Shown piece by piece: positions 1-7,935 of a stretch of DNA of 64,000 nt. This stretch comes from Microlunatus endophyticus (GTDB lineage Bacteria; Actinomycetota; Actinomycetes; Propionibacteriales; Propionibacteriaceae), in the NCBI RefSeq assembly GCF_014646195.1, contig NZ_BMMZ01000001.1, forward strand, positions 620,001 through 684,000, read 5' to 3'. Under the pieces are notes generated by a model, which saw nothing but the letters and a program-made list of their open reading frames with translations, was not told the origin of the DNA and ran no database searches. The translations under genes were made by a program, and so were the position numbers. The stretch's first letter is position 1. Each line of letters starts with the position of its first letter.

Positions 1-348
1 CTGGACGTGCCGAGACCGGTGCTGGACCAGCGGATCGCCGACCGGGTGCAGCAGATGTGGAGCGCCGGATTCGTGGACGAGGTCCGCCGGCTCGAGCGTG
101 CAGGGCTGCGGGACGGCGTGACGGCCAGCCGCGGGCTGGGCTATCGGCAGATCCTGGACTTCCTGGACGGCATGATCACCGAGGCCGAAGCCAGGGATCG
201 TACGATCGCGGCGACCCGGAGATTCGCCCGACGCCAGGACGGCTGGTTCCGCAAGGATCCGCGGATCAGCTGGTTCGATCCGGACGACGACCGGCTCGTC
301 GATGCAGTGGCAGCGCTGCTGGCCCGGCCGGAGCGCTCAGATGGATGA
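1..348 (+). CDS. miaA: tRNA dimethylallyltransferase, C-terminal part (5' end outside window)
   Basis: This is the last 115 codons of MiaA, which transfers a dimethylallyl group to A37 of tRNAs reading UNN codons. The visible part has the family's C-terminal pattern: a helical segment with GFVDEVRRL, the ASRGLGYRQ motif, and a basic ATRRFARRQ helix followed by WFRKDPRISWFD. The reading frame is open from base 1, so the P-loop and most of the catalytic domain lie upstream of the window. The stop codon overlaps the dapF start, and miaA-dapF-hflX is a conserved actinobacterial order, which supports the call. Confidence 0.92.
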   Translation: MDVPRPVLDQRIADRVQQMWSAGFVDEVRRLERAGLRDGVTASRGLGYRQILDFLDGMITEAEARDRTIAATRRFARRQDGWFRKDPRISWFDPDDDRLVDAVAALLARPERSDG

Positions 349-1216
349 TCGTCGGGTCGGCTGGCACACTGGAGCTGTGGCCAGCAGTCGATCGATCGGT
401 TTCGCCAAGGGGCACGGGACTGAGAACGATTTCGTGATCATCGCCGACCCTGAGGGCGAACTGAAGTTGTCCGACGACGACGTTGCCTTCATCTGTGATC
501 GCCGGGCCGGGATCGGCGCCGACGGCGTGCTGCGTGTCGTGAGGTCGCAGTACGTCCCCGACTGGGGCGGTGACCAGGACCTGTGGTTCATGGACTACCG
601 CAACCACGACGGCTCGACCGCCGAGATGTGCGGCAACGGGGTCCGGGTCTTCGCACGCTATCTGATCGAGAACGGGTTGGCTGACGGCCCCATGATCAAC
701 ATTGCGACCCGGGATGGCGTGAAGCCGACCGAAGCGCTGGGCGACGGCCGATACCGGGTGGCCATGGGTCCGGTGATCGTCGACCAGCCGGAGGTGGCAG
801 TTCAGCCTGCAGGGCTTGAGATGCCGTTGCCTGCGCGTGCTGCCGACGTCGGCAACCCGCATGCGGTGTCCTTCGTCGATGATCTTGAGAAGCTGGACCT
901 GCGGACGGCTCCGACCTGGTCGCCGGTCTTGCGCTTCCCGGACGGGGTCAACCTGGAATTCGTCCGGCGGATCGGCCCGCGACACATCGCGATGCGGGTG
1001 TTCGAGCGCGGATCCGGCGAGACTCGCTCCTGCGGCACCGGCACCTGCGCGGCTGCTGCTGCCGCGGCCGTCGAGGCGGGCCAGACAGAACGCCCGGTCA
1101 GCTATCGCGTCGACGTACCGGGCGGAACGGTCGAGGTCGAGCTGCATGATCACCAGAGCTATCTGACGGGGCCGGCCGTGATCATCGCCACCGGCGAGTT
1201 GATCTTGCCGGGGTGA
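341..1216 (+). CDS. dapF: Diaminopimelate epimerase
   Basis: DapF (291 aa) interconverts LL- and meso-diaminopimelate for lysine and peptidoglycan synthesis. Both halves of the two-cysteine racemase site are visible: MCGNGVRVF carries the first catalytic Cys, and GSGETRSCGTGTCAAA carries the second. The N-terminal KGHGTENDFV motif is typical. I chose ATG 341, which overlaps the miaA stop and has GGAG at 330-333 with 7-base spacing. GTG 377 would sit closer to the usual N-terminus, but its GGAG is only two bases away. The overlap suggests translational coupling with miaA. Confidence 0.95.
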   Translation: MDDRRVGWHTGAVASSRSIGFAKGHGTENDFVIIADPEGELKLSDDDVAFICDRRAGIGADGVLRVVRSQYVPDWGGDQDLWFMDYRNHDGSTAEMCGNGVRVFARYLIENGLADGPMINIATRDGVKPTEALGDGRYRVAMGPVIVDQPEVAVQPAGLEMPLPARAADVGNPHAVSFVDDLEKLDLRTAPTWSPVLRFPDGVNLEFVRRIGPRHIAMRVFERGSGETRSCGTGTCAAAAAAAVEAGQTERPVSYRVDVPGGTVEVELHDHQSYLTGPAVIIATGELILPG

Positions 1217-1244
1217 CACCCGAAGGGCCGTAGGATCGGCCACC

Positions 1245-1655
1245 ATGACACAACCGCCGGGCCAGCAACCGTGGCCTGCACCCACCGGACAGCTGGTGCT
1301 GAATCTCGAGTCGACCTGGGGCAGCAGGTCGATGATCACCCCGCAGCTGCGGATCAACGGCCAGTCGGCCCCGGTGCGCTGGGGACATAACGAGATCCCG
1401 GTATTTCCCGGGCGGCTGGACGTCGAGATCACGTGCACCTATCTGTGGGAGTACGGACGCGCTCGCGACACTGTGCCGGTGAACCCCGACAGCCGGGTCG
1501 AGGTCTACTACTCGTCGCCGTACTTCACCTTCCTCTCGGGTCGGATCGGTCCGGTCCCGCAGCCGCACCGCGGCAAGCTGGCGCTCTGGCTGCTGCTGAT
1601 CGGTCTCGCGATCGTGGTCGTGCTGGTCATCATCGGCGCCATCGCCGGCTCGTAG
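1245..1655 (+). CDS. Small protein of unknown function with C-terminal membrane anchor
   Basis: This is a 136-aa protein with no assigned function. It begins with a Pro/Gln-rich stretch. A beta-rich middle follows (LRINGQSAPVRWGHNEIPVFPGRLDVEI, then DSRVEVYYSSPYFTFLSGRIG), which resembles a small actinobacterial family of PEGA-like or immunoglobulin-like domains. A single hydrophobic helix lies at about residues 110-133 (LALWLLLIGLAIVVVLVIIGAIAG). The expected topology is a tail-anchored protein with the globular part in the cytoplasm. It sits between dapF and hflX on the same strand. That it is a gene is fairly secure from frame and membrane segment; the fold is inference. Confidence 0.72.
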   Translation: MTQPPGQQPWPAPTGQLVLNLESTWGSRSMITPQLRINGQSAPVRWGHNEIPVFPGRLDVEITCTYLWEYGRARDTVPVNPDSRVEVYYSSPYFTFLSGRIGPVPQPHRGKLALWLLLIGLAIVVVLVIIGAIAGS

Positions 1656-1670
1656 CGGCTCGGACGGATG

Positions 1671-1720
1671 GCCGATCGTCCGCCGCTCGCCCGCTGAAGT
1701 GCCGATCGCCCGCCGCTCGC
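1671..1720. repeat. Two-copy 30-bp direct repeat upstream of hflX
   Basis: The 20-base block GCCGATCGYCCGCCGCTCGC occurs at 1671-1690 and again at 1701-1720 with one mismatch. A looser echo (GGATTGTCCGCCGCCGG) follows directly. The block lies in the 212-base gap between the small membrane protein and hflX. No regulator is assigned. Confidence 0.7.
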
Positions 1721-1867
1721 GGATTGTCCGCCGCCGGCGGATGGGCCATGGAAGTGGTGACAACGGGAGTTCGTGGTCGGTTTCGGCGCGGATCGGGCAG
1801 CGGCGGAGCAACTCTGTGGGTAAACCGGGTGCCACTGTTGGTGGGGCGTGCGAAACTGGAACCCAAC

Positions 1868-3322
1868 ATGACCGAACGTTCCACGAATCTCCAGTCCGAC
1901 CGCGCGACCGACTTCGAGGCCGAGGTCAACTACGACGGCGAGCAGCTCGACCTGGCCGACCGCATTTCGTTGCGCCGGGTCGCCGGGATGTCGACCGAGC
2001 TCACCGACATCACCGAGGTCGAGTACCGCCAGCTCCAGTTGGAGCGGGTGGTGCTGGTCAGCGTCTGGACCTCAGGCAGCCAGGTCGACGCGGACAACTC
2101 TCTGGCCGAGCTGAAACTGCTGTCGGAGACCGCCGGCTCCGAGGTGCTCGAGGGCCTGGTCCAGCGCCGCGACCGACCGGACCCGGCGACGTATATCGGC
2201 AGCGGCAAGGTGGCCGAGCTGCGGGAGGTGGTCGTCGCCACCGGCGCCGACACCGTGATCTGCGATGGCGAGCTCGCGCCCGCCCAGCTGCGCAAACTCG
2301 AGGACAAGGTCAAGGTCAAGGTGATCGACCGGACCGCCCTGATCCTGGACATCTTCGCCCAGCACGCCAAGAGCGCCGAGGGCAAGGCGCAGGTCGAGCT
2401 GGCCCAGCTGCAGTATCTGAAACAACGTCTGCGTGGCTGGGGCGGCAACCTGTCCCGGCAGGCCGGCGGCCGGACGAGCGGTGGAGCCGGCATCGGCGGC
2501 CGTGGTCCCGGCGAGACCAAGCTGGAGACCGACCGACGGCGGATCAACACCCGGATCGCCCGGCTCCGCGCGGAACTGCGCGAAATGGACTCGACCCGCG
2601 AGACCAAGCGGGCCGAGCGCCGGCGCAACAAGATCCCGTCGGTCGCCCTCGTCGGCTACACCAATGCCGGCAAGTCCTCGCTGCTGAATCGGCTCACCGG
2701 CGCCGGCGTGCTGGTCGAGGACGCACTGTTCGCGACTCTCGATCCGACCACCCGGCGCACCCAGACCGCCGACAGTCGCGACTTCACCCTGACCGACACC
2801 GTCGGCTTCGTCCGCCACCTGCCGCACGATCTGGTCGAGGCCTTCCGCTCCACCCTGGAGGAGTCGGTGCTGGCCGATCTGCTGGTGCACGTCGTCGACG
2901 GCTCCGATCCCGACCCGCAGGGCCAGATCGAGGCGGTCCGCGAGGTGCTGCGGGAGATCGGCGCCGACCAGGTGCCCGAGCAACTGGTCATCAACAAGGC
3001 CGACCGGGCCGATCCGGCGACCCTGACGGTGCTACGGCACCAGTTCCCCGATGCGTTGGTGGTGTCTGCCCGGACCGGTGCCGGGATCGAAGAGTTGCAG
3101 TCCCGGATCGACGAGCGGTTGCCGCGGCCCGGAGTCGAAGTGCAGGCTCTGGTGCCGTACGAGCGCGGAGACCTGATCAACCGGATCCATCACGAGGGCG
3201 AATTCGACAAGCTGGAGCACACGGCGCAGGGGACGTTGGTCGTTGCGCGGGTGCACGAGGGACTCGCCGCTGAGCTGAGTTCCTTTCTCCTGTCCGAGGG
3301 TGCCGATACCTTGGTGCGGTGA
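1868..3322 (+). CDS. hflX: GTPase HflX
   Basis: HflX is a ribosome-binding GTPase that splits or rescues stalled 70S ribosomes under stress. From ATG 1868 the protein has 484 aa. The N-terminal HflX domain (about 60-240) contains the YIGSGK and CDGELAPAQLR signatures and the Gly-rich GRTSGGAGIGGRGPGETKLE linker. The GTPase domain has G1 GYTNAGKSS near residue 262, G3 DTVGF near 310, G4 NKAD near 376 and G5 SA. The frame is open further upstream, but MTERST... gives the normal family length. The gene sits in the conserved miaA-dapF-hflX order. Confidence 0.93.
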   Translation: MTERSTNLQSDRATDFEAEVNYDGEQLDLADRISLRRVAGMSTELTDITEVEYRQLQLERVVLVSVWTSGSQVDADNSLAELKLLSETAGSEVLEGLVQRRDRPDPATYIGSGKVAELREVVVATGADTVICDGELAPAQLRKLEDKVKVKVIDRTALILDIFAQHAKSAEGKAQVELAQLQYLKQRLRGWGGNLSRQAGGRTSGGAGIGGRGPGETKLETDRRRINTRIARLRAELREMDSTRETKRAERRRNKIPSVALVGYTNAGKSSLLNRLTGAGVLVEDALFATLDPTTRRTQTADSRDFTLTDTVGFVRHLPHDLVEAFRSTLEESVLADLLVHVVDGSDPDPQGQIEAVREVLREIGADQVPEQLVINKADRADPATLTVLRHQFPDALVVSARTGAGIEELQSRIDERLPRPGVEVQALVPYERGDLINRIHHEGEFDKLEHTAQGTLVVARVHEGLAAELSSFLLSEGADTLVR

Positions 3323-3331
3323 TCCCGCGAG

Positions 3332-3350
3332 CCCTGAGCCTGTCGAAGGG
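3332..3350. repeat. Dispersed CCCTGAGCCTGTCGAAGGG repeat, copy 1
   Basis: This is a single copy of the 18-19 base repeat that recurs at 37771-37837, 39847-39864 and 44993-45011. Here it fills most of the 33-base gap between hflX and the helicase gene. It ends five bases before the helicase ATG and may therefore overlap that gene's ribosome-binding region. Confidence 0.85.
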
Positions 3351-3355
3351 TTCTG

Positions 3356-5587
3356 ATGAGCACCGCTGAGCGTACGACCGGTTCCACGGCTCCGACCGCC
3401 CAGGACGTTCTCGATGCCGCGGTCGCCGAGATCGGCGGCCAGCATCGGCCCGGCCAGGTTGCCATGGCCGAGGCGATCACCGAGGCGTTCGGCAGCGGCC
3501 GACACCTGTTGGTCCAGGCTGGGACCGGCACTGGCAAGTCGCTGGGATACCTGGCGCCGTCGCTGGTGGCGCTGGCCGACGGATCCGTGCAGCGGGTGGT
3601 CGTTGCGACCGCGACGTTGGCGTTGCAGGCGCAATTGGCGACCAAGGACATCCCGGCCGCGCTCGCGGCTGCGGAGCAGGCCACCGGCCGGCGGCCCAAC
3701 GCCGCGATCCTCAAGGGCCGTACGAACTATGCCTGCCGGCTGCGGGTCAACGGCGGTGCCGAGAGTGCACAGCAGTCGCTGATCGATGCCGCCGACCTGG
3801 CGGAGAGCCTGCGGACGGCGATGGCCGGCCAGCCGGAGCAGGACGAACCCGACAGCCCGGGCATGTCCACCGCGCTCGGTGCCGAGGTGCTCGCACTGCG
3901 GGAGTGGGCCGAGGCGGAGCACGAGCGCGGCGGGCTCGGTGATCGTGACGATGCGCCGACCCACACCGAACGAGCCTGGCAGCAGGTCTCGATCCCGGTG
4001 CGCGAATGCCTGGGGATCCAGGCCTGCCCGTTCGGCGACTCCTGTTTCGTCGAGCGATCACGGGAGAAGGCACGGGGCGCGGACCTGGTGATCACCAACC
4101 ACGCCCTGCTGGCCATCGACGCGATGCACGGCCGGACCGCGCTTCCGGATCATTCCGTGCTGATCATCGACGAGGCGCACGAGCTGGTGTCTCGGGTCAC
4201 GGGTGCTGCGTCGGCGGAATTGCACCCGACGACGATCGAACGGGTCTCCCGCCGTGCCCTCAGCTACCTCGACGATGATCTTGCCCTGGACCTGATGGAG
4301 GCTGCCGATGGTTTGCGGGAGGCACTGGACTCGGTGTCACCCGACCGGATCGAGGACACCTCGTCGCCGGTGATCGCCGCGGTGGACGCGGTCCGTGGGA
4401 CGTCGCGCCGGGTGGTCAGCGCGCTGACGTCCGAGGGCAGCAAGAGTGAGGACAACGATCGCAAACAGGCCGCCGCCGCGGTGAAGGAGATCTTCGATGT
4501 GGCCGACCGGATCGTCAAGATCGATGATCATGACGTGATCTGGGTCGCCGATTCGGAGCGGACCGGACGCGATCTCAGGGTTGCCCCGCTGTCGGTCGCC
4601 GGGCTGATGCGGGACCGGGTCTTCAGTGATCGTACGGTGATCATGACCTCGGCGACCCTGAAGCTGGGTGGTGACTTCACCGGGGTCGCGGCCTCGGTCG
4701 GCCTGCGGTCCGGTGAGCGGGACGACGCCCCGCGGTCCCATGATCAACAAGCTGCGGTCCGGCAGGCATCGATCCGGGCCGGCGAACACGCCGAAGCCCA
4801 CGATGGTCTTGAAGAGGGGCTCGGAGACGATCTTGAATTCGATGACGAGCCGGGGGCTGCCGGAGGGCCGCGCACGAAGCAGACGGAGAAGCCCGGCAAG
4901 CCGGAGACCGGGCCGCTGACCTGGCGCGGGCTCGACGTCGGGACACCGTTCGACTATCGCCGACAGGGCATCATGTACGTCGCCCGCAACATGCCCAAGC
5001 CCGGTCGGGACGGCCTGGGCGAGGAAGTGCTGGCCGAGATCGCCGAGCTGGTCTGGGCGGCCGGCGGCCGGACCCTCGGGTTGTTCTCCTCCCGCCGTGC
5101 GGCCGAGGCCGCCGCGGTATTCGTCCGCAAGCAGCTGCCGAAGATGACCATTCTCTGCCAGGGCGACGCCCAGCTCACGGAGTTGACCAGACGTTTCGTC
5201 GAGCAGGAGGAGGCCAGCCTGTTCGGCACGCTGTCACTGTGGCAGGGGGTCGACGTACCCGGGACCACCTGCCAACTGGTGATCATCGACCGGATCCCGT
5301 TCCCGCGGCCGGACGAACCGCTGACGGTCGCCCGTCAGCGCGCCGTCTCCGAAGCCGGCGGCAACGGCTTCATGGCCGTCGCTGCCACCCACGCGGCGCT
5401 GTTGCTCGCCCAGGGTTCCGGTCGGTTGATCCGGCGGTCCAGCGATCGGGGTGTTGTCGCGGTGCTCGATCCGCGGCTGGCGACGGCTCGCTACGGAAAC
5501 TTCCTGCGCGCCTCGATGCCGGACATGTGGCCGACCAGCGATCGCGAGCTGGTCGTGGGTGCGCTGCGCCGCCTCAACGGCAGCTGA
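3356..5587 (+). CDS. DinG/XPD-type ATP-dependent DNA helicase
   Basis: This is a 743-aa superfamily 2 iron-sulfur helicase, expected to unwind DNA 5'-3' in repair. Walker A is QAGTGTGKS (about 54-62) and the DEAH box is IIDEAHEL (about 270-276). Four cysteines (about 126, 218, 224 and 230) match the Fe-S cluster of DinG/XPD proteins. The C-terminal helicase motif with TLSLWQGVDVPG and QGSGRLIRR is intact. One oddity is a hydrophilic, acidic stretch at about residues 449-521, before WRGLDVGTPFDYRRQG, where family members normally have a short loop. The gene follows hflX after a dispersed repeat copy. Confidence 0.9.
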   Translation: MSTAERTTGSTAPTAQDVLDAAVAEIGGQHRPGQVAMAEAITEAFGSGRHLLVQAGTGTGKSLGYLAPSLVALADGSVQRVVVATATLALQAQLATKDIPAALAAAEQATGRRPNAAILKGRTNYACRLRVNGGAESAQQSLIDAADLAESLRTAMAGQPEQDEPDSPGMSTALGAEVLALREWAEAEHERGGLGDRDDAPTHTERAWQQVSIPVRECLGIQACPFGDSCFVERSREKARGADLVITNHALLAIDAMHGRTALPDHSVLIIDEAHELVSRVTGAASAELHPTTIERVSRRALSYLDDDLALDLMEAADGLREALDSVSPDRIEDTSSPVIAAVDAVRGTSRRVVSALTSEGSKSEDNDRKQAAAAVKEIFDVADRIVKIDDHDVIWVADSERTGRDLRVAPLSVAGLMRDRVFSDRTVIMTSATLKLGGDFTGVAASVGLRSGERDDAPRSHDQQAAVRQASIRAGEHAEAHDGLEEGLGDDLEFDDEPGAAGGPRTKQTEKPGKPETGPLTWRGLDVGTPFDYRRQGIMYVARNMPKPGRDGLGEEVLAEIAELVWAAGGRTLGLFSSRRAAEAAAVFVRKQLPKMTILCQGDAQLTELTRRFVEQEEASLFGTLSLWQGVDVPGTTCQLVIIDRIPFPRPDEPLTVARQRAVSEAGGNGFMAVAATHAALLLAQGSGRLIRRSSDRGVVAVLDPRLATARYGNFLRASMPDMWPTSDRELVVGALRRLNGS

Positions 5588-5667
5588 GCGCCTCGAGGGT
5601 GCGGTGCGTCGGAGAATAATCGGCCGCTGACCGTCGGAATCCGGTCGGTTGGGACGACAGTAGGAAT

Positions 5668-6198
5668 GTGAGCGAACGGTGGCAGGTCGAGCCCGAGCCG
5701 GGTCTGCTGCTGCTCGAACTCTATGACGAGGCGCTGCCGGCTGTCTTCGGTTACCTGCTGTCACGGTCGGGGAGCCGTACACTCGCCGAGGATCTGACTG
5801 CCGAGACGTTCGTTGCGGCTATGGGATCTCTGCGCGCCCGGACCACGTCGCAGCCGACGGTGGCTTGGCTGATCGGGATCGCCCGACACAAACTCGTTGA
5901 TCATTGGCGCAGGGCCGAACGCGACGAGCGCGCGATTCGCGTGCTGAGCGGGGGCCTGGTTGGGCCGGAGGATCCCTGGGAGTCGGAGATCGACGCCATT
6001 CGGGCTCGTGGGGTGCTGATGCGGCTGGGCGCCCCGCATCGTGCGGCACTCACGTTGCGGTATCTGGACGGGCTGTCTGTGCCGGAAGTCGCCGCGCACC
6101 TGGATCGCACCATCCATGCCACCGAAGCACTGCTCGTACGGGCCCGCGCGGCCTTCCGCCGCAGCTACGAGCGAGAGGAGGGCGAGTCCGGTGGCTGA
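5668..6198 (+). CDS. ECF-type RNA polymerase sigma factor
   Basis: This is a 176-aa sigma-70 family protein of ECF architecture. Region 2 spans about 22-90 (LYDEALPAVFGYLLSRSG ... AWLIGIARHKLVDHWRR). Region 4 spans about 115-165 (LTLRYLDGLSVPEVAAHLDRTIHATEALLVRARAAFRR). Only the short sigma core is present. The GTG start is preceded by TAGGA. Its last codons overlap the GTG start of the next gene, which begins with a short conserved leader and then VOC domains, a pairing seen in actinobacterial ECF operons. No classical membrane anti-sigma factor is adjacent. Confidence 0.87.
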   Translation: MSERWQVEPEPGLLLLELYDEALPAVFGYLLSRSGSRTLAEDLTAETFVAAMGSLRARTTSQPTVAWLIGIARHKLVDHWRRAERDERAIRVLSGGLVGPEDPWESEIDAIRARGVLMRLGAPHRAALTLRYLDGLSVPEVAAHLDRTIHATEALLVRARAAFRRSYEREEGESGG

Positions 6199-7093
6199 CC
6201 CGTTCGACGCCCTTCGCGAGCCGGTGGCACCCACAGAACCCGATCCGGCATTCGCCGAGCGACTCCGGAGCAGGCTGCAGCAACTCCTGCTCCACAGTGA
6301 ACCATCCGACGGAGGAGATATGAGCGCGTCCACTGCAGCAGGATCCGACCCGGCCGAGTTGGCCTTGCCGCCGGCCATTGTCCCGTACCTCGGCGTCAGC
6401 GACGCCCGCCGGGCGCTGGACTGGTATGTCGAGGTCTTCGATGCCGAGCGCAGGGGGGAGGCGTACGTCAATCCGGACGGCAGCATCGGTCATGCCGAGC
6501 TGGGCATCGGCGACGCGGTGCTGATGCTGGCGGAGTACGGACCCCGACCTGCCGCTGCCGATCAGCCGGCGACCGGACCGGCCCACTCGCTGTTCGTCAC
6601 GGTGCCCGATGCCGACCGTACGGTCGATCGCGCCGTATCGGCAGGCGCGACGCTCGAACGTCCTGTTACGGACGAGGCCTATGGCCGGACCGGTGTCATC
6701 ATCGATCCGTTCGGCCACCGGTGGATGGTCAGCACCCGCCCACGAAGCGCCACCCGTGCCCGGGCCGGAGACATCGTCTACGTGACGATCTGGGTACAGG
6801 ACCAGGAGCAGGCCGTACGGTTCTACGAGAACGTGCTCGGGACCAGGGTCCGCGGCAACACTGCAGCGCCGACGGTGTCGATCGCCGGACTCGATCAGCC
6901 TTACGCTCCCGAGGATGCGCGACCGGCAACGGTCCCCGTCTACCGGGTTACCGACCTCGATGCCGCGCTCGAGCGGGTGCGTGCCGCCGGTGGCCGGACC
7001 ACGGAAGCATCGCAGGAGCCGTACGGACGGATCGCTGACTGTTACGACCCTGAAGACACCTGGTTCGCCCTCTGGGAGACTCCACGAGGCTGA
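6191..7093 (+). CDS. Two-domain VOC (glyoxalase/bleomycin-resistance-like) protein coupled to the ECF sigma factor
   Basis: This is a 300-aa protein starting at GTG 6191, which overlaps the sigma-factor stop. Residues 1-40 (ADPFDALREPVAPTEPDPAF...) form a short leader common to VOC proteins encoded behind ECF sigma factors. Two vicinal-oxygen-chelate domains follow, at about 55-180 (PYLGVSDARRALDWYVEVFDAE ... GVIIDPFGHRWMV) and about 190-300 (VYVTIWVQDQEQAVRFYENVLGT ... CYDPEDTWFALWE). VOC proteins act as dioxygenases, lyases or drug-binding proteins. The substrate here is unknown. The coupling suggests that it senses or detoxifies the signal governing the sigma factor (inference). Confidence 0.85.
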   Translation: MADPFDALREPVAPTEPDPAFAERLRSRLQQLLLHSEPSDGGDMSASTAAGSDPAELALPPAIVPYLGVSDARRALDWYVEVFDAERRGEAYVNPDGSIGHAELGIGDAVLMLAEYGPRPAAADQPATGPAHSLFVTVPDADRTVDRAVSAGATLERPVTDEAYGRTGVIIDPFGHRWMVSTRPRSATRARAGDIVYVTIWVQDQEQAVRFYENVLGTRVRGNTAAPTVSIAGLDQPYAPEDARPATVPVYRVTDLDAALERVRAAGGRTTEASQEPYGRIADCYDPEDTWFALWETPRG

Positions 7094-7156
7094 ACGATCA
7101 CGGCGATCATGACCCGGGTTGCACCGGAACCTTGCTGGCACGCAAGGATGTCGGCC

Positions 7157-7843
7157 ATGAGTTCCGACGCCTTGGAAGCCGCCCTGTCCGACCGCCCGTA
7201 CCCGGGCCGGGTGATCATCGTCGCCAGGACCGCGGCGGGGATCGTTGCCGCGTACGCCGCGACCGGTCGCAGCGAAGCGTCCCGACAGCGCCGGATCCGG
7301 CTGACCGAGACGGGCGACCTGCTGGTGGAGCCGACAGTCGGGGATGCCTCGGACCCGCTGCGGCACTATCGCGCGGTACGCCGCGTGGACGGGTGTTTCG
7401 TGCTGGGTAACGGCAGCCAGGTCGACCCGGTCGCGGATCGGATCGCGTCCGGAGCCGTACCGTCGGTCGCTCTGGAAGACCTCGAATACGAGCCGGACCC
7501 GCCGATCTTCACGCCGCGGATCACAGCAGTGGTCGGTGACGACGACACCGTCTGGTTGGGGGCCGCACACCGCGGATCGGCCGACCGGGCCTCGGCCGAC
7601 ACGATCGTGACCCGCGCCGGGCGACTGGACGTCGGCGAAGGTCTGCTGTTGTCGACCTACCGCGGGCCGGTGGCCGAGCCGGTCACCAATCGGGTCCCGG
7701 TACCGATCACCACCACGGCGACCACTCACGCCGAGCTGGCCCGGCAGCTGTGGGACGGACTCGACGCCGAACGCCGGGTGCTGTCGGCCGGCTTCGAGCC
7801 GAAGGACCATCTCGCCGATCCCGTTCTGATCAACGCCGGCTGA
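7157..7843 (+). CDS. IMP cyclohydrolase (PurO)-like protein
   Basis: This is a 228-aa protein. The segment YPGRVIIVARTAAGIVAAYAATGRSEASRQRR matches the opening signature of the IMP cyclohydrolase-like family (archaeal PurO: YxGRxI ... GRSxxSRxR). Later it has TPRITAVVGDD, which also fits. PurO closes the purine ring of FAICAR to IMP. Most bacteria use PurH for this, so the role may be redundant or different. ATG 7157 was chosen because AAGGA at 7144-7148 is 8 bases upstream; in-frame starts at 7109 and 7148 are less good. The stop codon lies inside a 14-bp tandem repeat. Confidence 0.65.
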   Translation: MSSDALEAALSDRPYPGRVIIVARTAAGIVAAYAATGRSEASRQRRIRLTETGDLLVEPTVGDASDPLRHYRAVRRVDGCFVLGNGSQVDPVADRIASGAVPSVALEDLEYEPDPPIFTPRITAVVGDDDTVWLGAAHRGSADRASADTIVTRAGRLDVGEGLLLSTYRGPVAEPVTNRVPVPITTTATTHAELARQLWDGLDAERRVLSAGFEPKDHLADPVLINAG

Positions 7844-7880
7844 TCAACGCCGGCTGATCAACGCCGGCTGATCAACGCCC
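7826..7880. repeat. 14-bp tandem repeat (3.9 copies) starting at a stop codon
   Basis: The unit CTGATCAACGCCGG occurs at 7826-7839, 7840-7853 and 7854-7867, followed by 13 bases of a fourth copy. The TGA of the PurO-like gene is in the second unit. Because 14 is not a multiple of 3, successive TGA triplets fall in different frames. The repeat leads straight into the truncated 5' end of the sthA remnant. Confidence 0.95.
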
Positions 7881-7935
7881 AGGGTGCTGGTCGAGCACCT
7901 GAGGGTGGTGCGCGGCCACCTCGGTCTGCGAGTCT

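Noticed and set aside
7826..7880. CRISPR-like repeat
   Set aside because: The units are contiguous 14-mers without spacers, and there are no cas genes.
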